Shown here: one piece after another, positions 1 through 9,635 of the stretch
Numbering within the stretch: the first letter of the stretch is position 1
How the letters are laid out: every line of letters starts with the position of its first letter
Source: Protula sp. h YS-2021
Taxonomy: Eukaryota > Annelida > Polychaeta > Sabellida > Serpulidae
Direction: 5' to 3'
Length of the DNA stretch: 64,000 bases
Assembly (NCBI GenBank): GCA_949752745.1
Contig: OX457025.1
Span: 94,259,304-94,323,303, forward strand
The notes under the pieces: model-generated
Told to the model about the DNA's origin: nothing
The model's input: only the letters and a program-made list of their open reading frames with translations
The model's database searches: none
Program-made: the position numbers and the translations under genes

Positions 1-115
1 CACACCCCCTGCCCCGTCTATCCCCACCCTTCCACACCCACCCCTGCCCCATCCAGCCCCACCCTTTCCCACCCATCCCCCTGACCCATCCAGCCCCACC
101 CTTCCCCGCCAATTA
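1..115. repeat. C-rich imperfect tandem repeat
   Basis: Just over two imperfect copies of a unit of roughly 45-50 bp built on CCCCACCCTTCC and CCCATCCAGCC. It is strongly strand-asymmetric (C-rich on plus). The array is cut by the window start, so its full length is unknown. No coding signal is seen from here to the GA microsatellite. Confidence 0.6.
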
Positions 116-817
116 ACCAAAAGCCCGTCCCTGTTGCCTGAATGTAACCAGAACCCGCGCTCATTCATTCAAAATCCAAAACGACCACCCAACTGTTGCA
201 AAATTCCCTGCAGAGACACACAAAGCCAACAGCGAAATTGCTCTCGCCGAAAACAACCGTGACTCCAAATAAGTCATGTTATGACTAGCCGACAGAGTCA
301 CCTCTTGAGATTTTCTAATAAATGCCACGTAATTATTTTACCTCTTTCACAGAGTCTGACCAGACTCATGTCTCGTTAAGGCGTCATTTTTCTTTATTAT
401 TATTTTTTTTCTTATTTTCATGACGTTACTCATAATCGATATCCGGGCAGTCATGCCTGTAGCAAAAATTGGGCAATCACTAAGCTGTTAGTCGGTATTG
501 ATTTCTGCTTTATTGCTTTTCATAACAGGACAAGATAATTACGAAAGATATGGCTGAGTAATCCACTACATGTCGCTCATAAAAGCGACTCCGAAAATTG
601 GTCATTTTGCAAGCAACAGTGGCACTAAAACAACTACAGGGGACCACCCACTTAATTTTTAGGAAGGGTTTGCCCCAATTTTTATAAAAGGATACTAATG
701 TAAGAAACAAAAGCAATTTTGCAACTTGTTAATCTTTCGTAGTAATTGTGTAAGATGCATATTCTTATATTAATATAAGTTAGAAGTGATTGTCACAGTG
801 AATTCTTCACCTTGAGC

Positions 818-822
<5 letters not shown>

Positions 823-892
<70 letters not shown>
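823..892. repeat. (GA)n microsatellite
   Basis: About 35 uninterrupted GA dinucleotides. The surrounding DNA (116-1350) is AT-rich and shows no convincing gene. Confidence 0.98.
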
Positions 893-896
<4 letters not shown>

Positions 897-1351
897 ACGT
901 ACAATGAAACGTTGCCTAAATTTAGAAAAATTTACAACGTCATATGAGGGAATCTTCAGCACCCCTTTGAAATTTCACCGTTTTTTTTTAAGGCTTCATT
1001 CAAAAGCTTTCTGTGGCGTGTAAAGGACCCCTTAAGAGCTATCGAACAGGAGGTCTCCGGCAGGCGTATTGATATGGTTGAGAGGGTTTAAAGCACCCAG
1101 GGAAAAGCAATTACTGTTGTTTTTATGCTCTGTTACGGTATGAATCAATAACACCAAACAGGATTCTTTTAAGTGCCGGGCCAATTTCCACTGTGGATAA
1201 GACGTGTGACGCCCCGATAGATTACACTTTAAAACTTAAGCAATTTCAGAAGACCTCTGTTTCTATTTATATACACGGATAAGTATGGCTATTTTTGTTC
1301 GATTTTCAGGATATTAACGAATTATTGTGTGCATATGAATTGTGACCACTG

Positions 1352-2599
1352 CCCTACAAATTCTTCGACGTCGGAGATGCATATAAAATGCGTCGGCAAT
1401 ATCGGCAAGATACGTCGGATATACGCATATTTTTTCCGTTTTGCTCATCGTTTATTAGTCGTTTATGCGCATATCTTCCGACGAAGTTTTTTTATGCATA
1501 TATTCGACGCATATCCGACGTATTACCAACCGTCGGCTATACGTCGGCTATACGTCGGTTATACGTTTATATTCCAATGCATTTCCGACGAACTTCTGAT
1601 GATTTTTATACGTATAAAATGCATATTTCCGAGGTTTTCCTACGCATTTCTGACCAAGTGACAATCGGAAAATATGCGTTTTTCAGACGTATAAAAAATG
1701 CGTGTGTGCATTCGAAAAAAAAATGTTTCTAACCTTAACTGACCCATTGAACCCTTACCAACCATTCATAATTCACATATTCATGCATACACCATAGCAT
1801 ATTAATATAGAACATACCATATTTATATATTGCAACTGAACACTAGTACTCACTCGGGTTTGAACCGGGGACCTCTTGCATCCTAGGCGCGGAACATACC
1901 TCTACTCCACGGCGGCTGGGCTGTAATTAAGTGGTCTAATGTTTCTATTTAGTCCCAAAAAGTTTACTTCTTACATTTTCGTTTTTTGTTCCCGCTGGCG
2001 CTTTTAAATTTAGTTATTTGTATTGTCTTTTCCTCCTTTATGTTTGCTGAGGGATAGTATATTGAGACAAATGATAATTTTCAAGTATATTCATAATGCT
2101 CCACTATTGATTCTTCATAATGTCCCCTACAAAACGTCAATCGATAAATTTCCGACGTCGAATAAGCATCGGAAAATATGCGTTTTATAGGCGTATAAAA
2201 AATACGTATAATACACGTTGGCAATCTCGGCATCTTTTTTTCCGATGTATTTCCGACGTTGTTTATACATAGGAAAATATGCGTTTTATAGACGTATAAA
2301 ATAATACGTATAATATACGATTGCAATATCGGCATCTTTTTTCCGATGTATTTCCGACGTCGTTTATACATAGGAAAATATGCGTTTTATCGACGTTTAA
2401 AAAAAATACGTATAATACGCGTTGGCAATATCGGCATCTTTTTTCCGACTCATTTTCGATGCATATACGATGTTTCTAAAAATGCGTATATATTCCGCCG
2501 TATATCCGACGGATAAACGATGTTTCAAATCCGCTGCCAACGCTGCCGATGCAATTTAGAGATTAACGGCGTCGTTTATGCGTCGGCAGTTTTGTAGGG
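1352..2599. mobile_element. CGTCGG/ATACG-rich non-autonomous DNA element(s) with CCCTACAAA termini
   Basis: Starts with CCCTACAAA (1352-1360) and ends with the inverted copy TTTGTAGGG (2591-2599). A second copy of the terminus, CCCTACAAAA, lies at 2125-2134, so 2125-2599 (475 bp) may be a complete short copy and 1352 onward an older or partly deleted one. The interior is packed with variants of CGTCGG, ATACGTATAAAA and TTTCCGACG in both orientations. No transposase and no clear target duplication are visible. Open frames here follow the repeat and are not genes. Confidence 0.6.
1849..1919 (-). other. tRNA-Pro-like pseudogene or tRNA-derived SINE head
   Basis: On the minus strand the segment reads like a degenerate tRNA-Pro(AGG). 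It has an A-box-like TGGAGTAGAGG, an anticodon region CTAGGAT centred on AGG, then AGAGGTCCCCGG and a B-box GGTTCAAACCC. The acceptor and anticodon stems do not pair well, and no CCA or T-run terminator is obvious. It lies between two CGTCGG-rich blocks. I call it tRNA-derived, not a working tRNA. Confidence 0.45.
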
Positions 2600-2746
2600 T
2601 GATCGAAGAAAAGAAAATAGCAGCACAAGTCTCGTAAGATATGAGATAACGGAAGAAGTGTCACGAGAACTGAGATAACAGCCGAAGTGTCGTGAGAACT
2701 GAGATAACGGGAGAAGTCTCGTGAAAAGTGATAATATCGGGATAAG

Positions 2747-4273
2747 ATGAAGCATTTGTGTTTGCTTTTCGCCTTTATTGTGAAGGACTGGACACCCGCC
2801 TCGGAAGCTTTACCCGTGTCTGCGTTCAAGGAAACACCGGAAGTGAGGTAAGCGGCGGTGCATTTGTAGCCCATCTCAGAACCGTGACCTATTTGCGTAG
2901 ATTTGCAAGTATTCAAAATTCAGAAGATATTTAATAACTGATAAGAACAAATTCTCTGAGGTTTCAACTTAAGTGCAGGTCGCTGCAACCATGTTTTTCT
3001 CATTGGAAATATTCAAGAAACACACAGAAAATTAACCGTTTATTTTAAGCAATGAGGGCAAATCTCACAAACAAAAATTTGAAGGGATCATAATGATATA
3101 ACTTCATTATGTTACCTTATTCTGTGATTTTTATACTATTATCTGTGGTTGTCATTGTGAAATTCGCTTGGTCAATGCAGGATATACAACGGGAACTTAC
3201 AGCATGCATGCCGGTAGCCCCGGAATTTAATAAAATGTTTATAAAATTAGCTTACACAAACAAGAACTGATATTTTTTTCATATTTTTAAATATTGATTT
3301 AACGGTTTAAGTCGACAGATTCTATGCTTAAGGACCTTATCAAACACCCAGAAACAACCCCTTAATCAATTTCTCGATTTGTTTGAAAAGCTCTCAAAGT
3401 AATGAAATTGATAATCAATCAAGGGATATCAATCAAGGGATATCGAAAAAAGTGGTGCGTGTTGGGAGGAAATAAGCGGATTGCGGGACCATTATATTCC
3501 AGTTGACACATTCCCTGCACGAAAGAAAAACTGTCATATAATTAAAACAATGATGTTGTATACAACATTAGTTAAATAGTTTTGAACGTAATGTTAGTTG
3601 TGAACAACATGTTTTATTTATTGTTTTATTTATTTGTTTATTTATTTTATTTCTAGTTTTCCAGCGTTTTGGTTTAATCAGGATGTTGGCTTGAAACCAC
3701 TATTTTACAGTGGGTCTTCTAATAAAGTAGATTGACTGACAAATAATTGAATAATAATTAATAATAAATATATATACTTTTGGCAGGTGCGAATGCCGAG
3801 TGCAGGCGGAAATACACGAGAAACCTTCTGTACATGATTTCGGGAGAATTTCCCTGGACCCGAACTACAACAATAACAAGTTTGGTATAAATAGGAACAT
3901 ATCTTTGACGGACTTCGATACAAAGGCACTATCTACAGATTGCCACACCTTACGCCAGCTATGTAAGAAAGCTTGTTCGTCGCGCTTGGACTTACATATT
4001 CACTACGAACGTTTCACTCCTCTTGGTCTCATGTTGTGTAAGAAACTTGGCTCGCATACGCCACCTGGTGGCGCTTCTGTTTACGTGTCTGCGAGTTTAA
4101 ACGCCACCTCGTGTAGCCGACATCACCATGGACACTTCCTGATGTTGAGGCCAGTGAAAGGAGAAACTAAACTTTGCTGTGGAAATACCCATATGGTTGA
4201 TGATCTGGGAAACGTGGACACAAGGTTTGGGTGGAACCCTGACTGCATGGCCCAAGTCTATTACTTAGCCTGA
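2747..4273 (+). CDS. Predicted secreted Cys-rich protein, two exons (hypothetical)
   Basis: Exon 1 (2747-2847) starts at ATG 2747 with a clear signal peptide (MKHLCLLFAFIV..., probable cleavage after ...PASEA) and ends at an AG|GTAAGC donor. Exon 2 (3787-4273) follows a TTTTGGCAG acceptor. The join is phase 2 (AG+G = Arg), giving 588 nt and 195 aa in one frame. The mature part has about a dozen cysteines in pairs and singles, including CEC near the new N-terminus, LCKKAC, LCCGN and a final PDC before the stop. It also has an HHHGHF stretch and one NAT glycosylation sequon. I recognise no family; an IL-17-like fold was considered and does not fit. Extracellular location is inferred from the signal peptide. 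No AATAAA was found close downstream. Confidence 0.6.
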
Positions 4274-6178
4274 GGCATCTATGGCTATATTACTGGCACA
4301 TCCGCTGCTCTATATTTTTTTCACTATTTGCAAAATTAGAAAATATAGCTTTGAACCAAAGAGCACACTGTAAAGCTCTGTTCCCATTAATTTAGCTAAT
4401 CTGTGGGTTTTGCGCGCAATTCATCTCAATCATCACAGTAATATCATTTTTGTACATAAAAGGGGCTCCTCACAAACTGAATGATGACAAGAATCTGAAC
4501 CTCCATTTTCTGCTTCCTTTGCTGATAATTTCTTTTCATGGCTTAGATATGAAAAAAAGAAAAGAAAATATACTTCTATAGCATCAGTTGAAGTTCTTGC
4601 TTATTTTTTTCACCTGTAATCTTATTTTAATTCCCTTACCGCCTGTTCAACACTTCTTGAACGAAAGGCTGCCCCGATATTCTTGCATCTTAATGTTAGC
4701 GTCACCCAGTAAACATTCTGACGTCCATGCAGCGTCATTTTGAGGATGCGACAGTGATCCGACAAAATCGCAACATTAAACTTGGTATTAATTTGATGTG
4801 ATGCGACCATAGATCAACGTCAAATCAACGGCTATGACTCAACAATGAACAGAAGTTGGATAAGCAACGTTGTTTAGACTTTGCCTTTGTTTCCCGCCAA
4901 AACCCCACGACAAATAATCGACGTCCTTCATGCAATGTTGTACATACGTCGGAACGTCGACATTGTACGGACGTCAGGGTCATGACAGAACGTTTCGAAA
5001 ATGAACCAAAGAAGGACATGAAATATGGGAATTTCACGAGTTTTTTCCACAAACTTTTGAAAAATACGTTAACGGGAGAGGAGGGGATATCACGACACCT
5101 TGTGAGTGCCGCTGTCTGGATGGCGATCCCGACTACGAAATAACGTCATGCGTTATGTTTCGACTAACCACATTGATTAGAGGTCGGACCCAAGTAATGT
5201 CTGTCCAAAACCGAAAAGTAAACATTGTTTCGACTGCCACAATCAACCAAAATCCGGCGTTGCGACGTCTGTCCAGCGTTGAGTAAACGTGAGAATGTTT
5301 TTAGTGGGACATCATATATACATATATTACCCACGACAGCTCAAAGAGCGGAAGCCTTATTTCTATTTTTGTTCGCACTCAGTTTTCTAAATTTACCCCA
5401 GAAAAGAGGAAAAAGAACTGAATCATAATCTTGCACCATCTGAATTCAGACATAGGTCACTGATATATTTTGGTGAATTCACACCCTTGTTTTTTATTTG
5501 TGCTTCAAGACTTAATGGTTAGTTACTTCCTTGGCAACTCACAGGCGGACTGCAGAATCCATTATCTAAATTGAAGCAACTGTCTCGTTTCTCCTGAACC
5601 ACGAATGGTTGCCATGGAGCGCATTTGTTGAAAACTTGATTAGTTAATCTGCGGAATGATACATGGGATGTATGCTCAATATTTTTGCCAGCATAGATCG
5701 CTACTGTAATTGAGAATTATATCTGTGAGCCCCTCCAAGTCTCCCCCACCCCCAATGCTTGATTGGTTGCTCCGAAGCCATCATTTGCCCGTTCTGCTAC
5801 CGTCATTGACTTGGGTGCACATTTAATAAAACTGCGCATGTTTTCAGAACCAAATAAAAACGTTCCAGGAAACAGTAGAATATTTTTGGGGGGTTGAAAA
5901 GTTTCTTGGGGAGGGCCGAGGTGGGTGTTAGGGGAAACTGGATGTCGTATGTGTTACCATACGTGTCCAAAATACACGGGGATAGGGTTCGAGGTCGAAC
6001 GCGGTCGGGGCGGAGTGCTAATTTTGATTAAAAAGTAGGGGGGATAATTTGTTATTCAACATTCCGCGTTTCTCGCATAAAAAAAAAAACGCTTACAGCT
6101 AGAATCCTTATTTTTTTTTTTTTTTTCTTATGCAAAATCATTTCCGAAGGCTCAGCAATCACTGCTTTTACTTTACAG
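4274..6178. other. Intergenic DNA with a repeat element; no supported gene
   Basis: Mostly AT-rich spacer. Between about 4705 and 5215 there is a repeat beginning CCCAGTAAACATTCTGACGTC that contains several CGTC/GACG words. A near-identical start (CCCACTAAACATTAAGACGTC) recurs at 7198, so this is an interspersed family. G-rich and poly-T runs occur at 5880-6130. Open frames at 4622-5143 lie inside the repeat and show no protein family. Confidence 0.5.
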
Positions 6179-6401
6179 TGTTAATGTTAGATATAAACTT
6201 CGAGTGATCTCAAGTACAATGGTGGATCAAGAGCCTTGGTGTTGTTTCTGTACGCAATATACTTACGGTGTAATCAACGAGAATGGAACAGTTAACACCG
6301 TCGTGTCTGGTATACTTGGTGGCAAATATTTAATCCTGAATAAAAATTCTCAATGCTTAAGAATGAAATCTCAGAAAACTACGAAGCCAGTGAGCCAGTG
6401 A
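6179..6401 (+). CDS. Possible 3'-terminal coding exon (hypothetical)
   Basis: A good acceptor (CTTTTACTTTACAG, ending 6178) opens a frame of 74 codons ending at the stop at 6401, and an AATAAA lies at 6584-6589. The deduced peptide contains EPWCCFCTQYTYGVINENG and looks non-random. The exon needs a phase-2 donor, which is exactly the phase left by exon 1 of the secreted-protein gene at 2847. It could therefore be an alternative last exon of that gene or the end of another gene. No family is recognised. Confidence 0.3.
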
Positions 6402-6583
6402 TCACAGTTATTTTTGAGTCTTGTTTTGGTCAGAAGAGAAAATCGTAGAAAGTCCCAGATATTAGGCAGATCGTAACTTAATGTATGTTTATGGATACAA
6501 AATTAATATTTTAAGCTATTTGTTGTAAATTTCATTTTTATATGTATGTACATATTTGTCCACTTCCTTTGAAATTTAGTAGT

Positions 6584-6589
6584 AATAAA
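6584..6589 (+). terminator. Poly(A) signal AATAAA
   Basis: Canonical hexamer about 180 nt after the stop at 6401. It is consistent with that frame being a terminal exon. Confidence 0.35.
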
Positions 6590-7197
6590 GTCAAACAATG
6601 GTATATGTTGTTGTTCTTATACGATAAATAATACACTCACAAAAACGAGTCACGGTCTTTATTTTAAATTTTATACATTACCAACTCGCATGGAAAGAAT
6701 GCTAGAAGGTGCCGCACTATTTCGAACCTTATGAAAAGAGTGATGTAATCTGGATTAGTCCTCAATTTTTGAACTTCAGACGGACTAGAGAAATGTCGTT
6801 TAAGGCGTATAAAGGGTCCTGAAACTGTGGATCTTAACAGGTGCAGCAAAATATTGAATTTTCTCTAACGCCCAGTTTGATGCAATAACACGATTGTCAA
6901 AATTCACATATTTTATTTAGGAACGAATGCAACATTTTACATCTGATTCATATGGGTACATTGAATTTAAGCAAAACAAGTAAATCTAAAAGTAGACCAC
7001 ACCAATAACTGATACTTTGAGCAGAGATTTTAGACATATTTTTAAGGCTCACTATGAAATGTTCCGTACTACATTCCAGTATGCCCAAAACATACTGGAA
7101 AAGTACCGAACTTATAAAAAAAATATGTTTACAGTCATTTTTGCTGGTACTAGAGGTATCATATCAGTATACAGAATTCGAATTGATTTGGAACCAT

Positions 7198-7770
7198 CCC
7201 ACTAAACATTAAGACGTCAGAATGATGTCGGGTCGACGTCGTGACCCGACGTTTCCGACGTCGGACTGACGTGCCGGTTTTGGTTGTAGATGAAATGGAA
7301 CCGACGTCGGGTTTTCAACGTCAGAATGACGTCGGGTTCCGACCTAAATCCGACGTCGAAATTAAGTCGGTTTTAGGTTGTATATGAAATTGGAACCGAC
7401 GTCGGATTCCGACCTGAAACTGACTAGAGTTATATAATTAATAGATAATTAATCATTCAACTGCTGTTGTGAAATACATACGAAAGCATTTTCCATGTAC
7501 ATTTTTACAATCTAGGAAGAAAAATACCGATGCGCCATCAAAATTCTAAAATTTTCACGTAAAATTACCTTCTTTCTTCCTCTTTTTCAAAATGACTTCC
7601 ATTTCCGGTGAGCGATAATAATGTTCATCGCTTTTTGGTCGTTTTTTTTAACGTCAGAATGACGTCAGAAAACCGACGTCGGAATAAAGTCGGGGTAATA
7701 GGTCAGGATATGGTTGTGAAGTCGTCGCGACCAAAATCCAACCTTTTTTCAACCAAAAAAGACGTCGGTT
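7198..7770. repeat. GACGTCGG-rich interspersed repeat
   Basis: Many copies of GACGTCGG, CCGACGTC and AACGTCAGAATGACGTC occur in both orientations, including two related units around TTTTGGTTGTAGATGAAATGGAACCGACGTCGG and TTTTAGGTTGTATATGAAATTGGAACC. Its left edge matches the repeat that begins near 4705. It is probably a non-autonomous transposon with internal sub-repeats. It ends about 200 bp before the viral element's target site, so it flanks that element and is not part of it. Confidence 0.55.
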
Positions 7771-7963
7771 GTTTGCGGGGATACCGCACACACGCTTGCA
7801 GTATTATAGCCGCATACTGGTTGTGCAGTATACCGGATGTGACAGAATGAGCAAACTACAAATATCCAGCAACAAATGTACTGAAAGAAATTTGCATTCC
7901 GAGAAGATTTTTTGCAATCTCAAAGTATTATTGTTTGCCACCACAGCCACTTTTAAAACAAAA

Positions 7964-7969
7964 CTCATT
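7964..7969. other. Left target-site duplication CTCATT
   Basis: The six bases CTCATT directly precede the element's terminal AGTAGGG and recur directly after the right terminus (27694-27699). A 6-bp duplication is the known signature of Maverick/Polinton integration. Confidence 0.95.
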
Positions 7970-8316
7970 AGTAGGGTAGAAATAAGAGTTTTACCCCCAT
8001 TTTGGGGTAGAACTCTTAGAGTTCTGCCCCACATAACAATGTGGGGCAGGACTGCACACTCTTATGGTACGGGTGTAAGAGACGAGAGACGAGAGACGAG
8101 AGAGTGTGACGAAAGAAAACGTCATATGATGCAAGGCTGATGCAAGGATTGCGATAGCGAGCGATTGCGAGCGAAAAGTGTGTTTCCGGTGGAAGGCTTG
8201 CGAAAGGTTGTAGAATGGTAGAATGGTACAATGGTATGGGGGGGGGGGGGGGGGGGTTGTGAAAAAAAAAGCCGAGACGTCTCGAGTGAAAGGGTGTGTG
8301 TGTGCCGAGACGGGTG
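7970..8316 (+). repeat. Left terminal inverted repeat
   Basis: Pairs with 27345-27693. Landmarks from outside in are AGTAGGGTAG, an ACTCTTAGAGTTCTGCCCC segment, three GACGAGA repeats (8081-8101), GCGATAGCGAGCGATTGCGAGCG, a G-tract at about 8239-8256, and AGACGTCTCGAGTGAAAGG. Differences from the right copy are mainly homopolymer length and one extra CATCAGCCTTG unit on the right. It also contains the small palindrome CCCCACATAACAATGTGGGG. Confidence 0.95.
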
Positions 8317-8338
8317 CCGCATAATGTGTGAAACGTCA

Positions 8339-8577
8339 GACCACCCCTCCCCAAGAATCTGTGTTGTCGACCACCCCCCCCCCCCCACCCCTCCCCAAGA
8401 ATCCTTGTCGACCACCCCCCCCCACCCCTCCCCAAGAATCCTTGTCGACCACCCCCCCCCACCCCTCCCCAAGAATCTGTGTTGCCGACCACCCCCCACC
8501 CCTCCCCAAGAATCCTTGTCGACCACCCCCCCACCCCTCCCCAAGAATCCTTGTCGACCACCCCCCCCCACCCCTCC
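8339..8577. repeat. Subterminal minisatellite, about 36-40 bp unit, 6-7 copies
   Basis: Each unit holds CACCCCTCCCCAAGAATC followed by TTGTCGACCACC or TGTTGTCGACCACC and a C-tract of variable length. The minus strand is therefore a run of G-tracts that could form G-quadruplexes. Units in the opposite orientation sit near the other end of the element at about 24905-25010 and 26258-26345. The long Gly/Trp-rich or Pro-rich frames across this array on both strands are repeat translations, not genes. Confidence 0.9.
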
Positions 8578-8588
8578 CCCAGAACTCA

Positions 8589-8596
8589 TATATAAG
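8589..8596 (+). promoter_or_regulatory. TATA box (TATATAAG)
   Basis: Lies 64 nt before ATG 8653, just inside the minisatellite. The same box-to-ATG distance recurs at several other genes of the element. Confidence 0.7.
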
Positions 8597-8652
8597 TGAG
8601 GCTGTTGTCAGTGTAGCCACCAGAGGTACACACACACAAAGAGGTACACAAG

Positions 8653-9159
8653 ATGAACTCGCCAGCTATTGCCATAGATGACCTGAGCCGTTTCGAAGCG
8701 AATGAAGTAGTTAGGATTGTGATGCCGTTGATGGATAAGAAGGCAAAGGCTGAAGCAAAGGCTGAGATGAACTATGCTTTGGAGGAAACTTTACAGTTTC
8801 CATCGGCAGTGGCTCCGGTGGAGGAAACGAAGATAGTGCGGAGCAAGGACGGTCGGATGCTAACAACGGAGTGTTACAAGTGCTGGGGGTGGTTGGAGTA
8901 TGAGGGGCAGCCGCACAATTGCCCGGTGAAGCACAATGCCCCGCGACGTTACTGTTGTAAAACATGTGGTGGATTGCTACCCTACAAGTTCACAGCGAGA
9001 TTGCCAGGACCATTGCTTACAGATTGCTGGTGGTGTGGAGCGATGCTGAAGAACTTTGGCTATTATAACTTTCACCCATTCAGATGCTCGAGGAGGCCGT
9101 TTACAATGAATGAATTCTACCGCTACCAGTGTGACTGCGGAGAGCCAACGTGTTGGTGA
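8653..9159 (+). CDS. Cys-rich zinc-ribbon-like protein of the Polinton element (hypothetical)
   Basis: This is a 168-aa protein with its own TATA box. The N-terminal ~70 residues are helical and rich in Lys/Glu/Ala. The rest carries several Cys pairs: ECYKC, NCPV, CCKTCGG, DCWWCG, FRC and CDCGEPTCW. The spacing suggests two or three zinc ribbons or knuckles. I do not recognise a named family. Its position as the first gene from the left terminus with a private promoter would suit an early regulatory or nucleic-acid-binding role, but that is inference. A second small Cys-rich protein of the element (22221-22436) has a similar style of paired cysteines. Confidence 0.75.
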   Translation: MNSPAIAIDDLSRFEANEVVRIVMPLMDKKAKAEAKAEMNYALEETLQFPSAVAPVEETKIVRSKDGRMLTTECYKCWGWLEYEGQPHNCPVKHNAPRRYCCKTCGGLLPYKFTARLPGPLLTDCWWCGAMLKNFGYYNFHPFRCSRRPFTMNEFYRYQCDCGEPTCW

Positions 9160-9531
9160 ACATCATGGACTGGGAGGGGTACATCAGCGCTGTGTATAGT
9201 GGGGGTTTTTGGTGAACTTTAGACATTGCAGTTTGTGAATGACATTTGCATTTTAACGTTAAATTGTTTAATATATTTTATCACAGACTCTATGTGTTTA
9301 TAGTGTTGCGAGTTCATCTTGTGTACCTCTTATGTTTAACGTTTTTGGTTTATCTTTTAGCATTTAACGTTAAATTGTTTAATTTTTTTTTTTTTTTTAA
9401 ATTGAACGCTAACTTGTTATATTTTATTGCATGAAAATGTGGTTTATAGTTAAGTGGAAAAGTATTGATGTGAGAAGCAACAATAAAATTTGTTTTTATT
9501 TTCAAACAGCCTCTTTGTGTGCGTGTGTGTG
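9160..9531 (+). other. 3' untranslated region with short direct repeats and poly(A) signal
   Basis: No gene. Two copies of a direct repeat with GCATTT(T)AACGTTAAATTGTTTAAT lie at 9247-9273 and 9360-9384, with a weaker third at about 9400. AATAAA at 9482-9487 probably ends the 8653 transcript just before the PolB promoter. Confidence 0.55.
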
Positions 9532-9541
9532 TATATAAAAG
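9532..9541 (+). promoter_or_regulatory. TATA box of the polymerase gene (TATATAAAAG)
   Basis: Placed about 104 nt before ATG 9636, only 45 nt after the preceding AATAAA. The leader between the box and the ATG is rich in AGCAGC/GCAGCA repeats. Confidence 0.75.
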
Positions 9542-9635
9542 GGTGGGGGAAAGATCAGTCTTTAGTAGTTGACGGCGGTAGCAGCAGCAAGCAACAGCGC
9601 AGCGCAGCAAGCAGCAGCAGCAGCAAGCAACAAGG

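Noticed and set aside
1329..1732. Two overlapping frames of about 110 aa
   Set aside because: Follow the CGTCGG/ATACG repeat; composition (Arg/Tyr/Phe/Ile) is that of the repeat.
2747..4273. IL-17-like cytokine assignment for the secreted protein
   Set aside because: The cysteine spacing and the characteristic C-terminal VGCTC-type ending are absent.
8339..8577. CRISPR-like array
   Set aside because: Repeats and spacers are not distinct; units are contiguous, and this is an animal genome.
8016..8599. Overlapping Gly/Trp-rich and Pro-rich open frames on both strands
   Set aside because: They are translations of the subterminal minisatellite in several frames; no start context or family.
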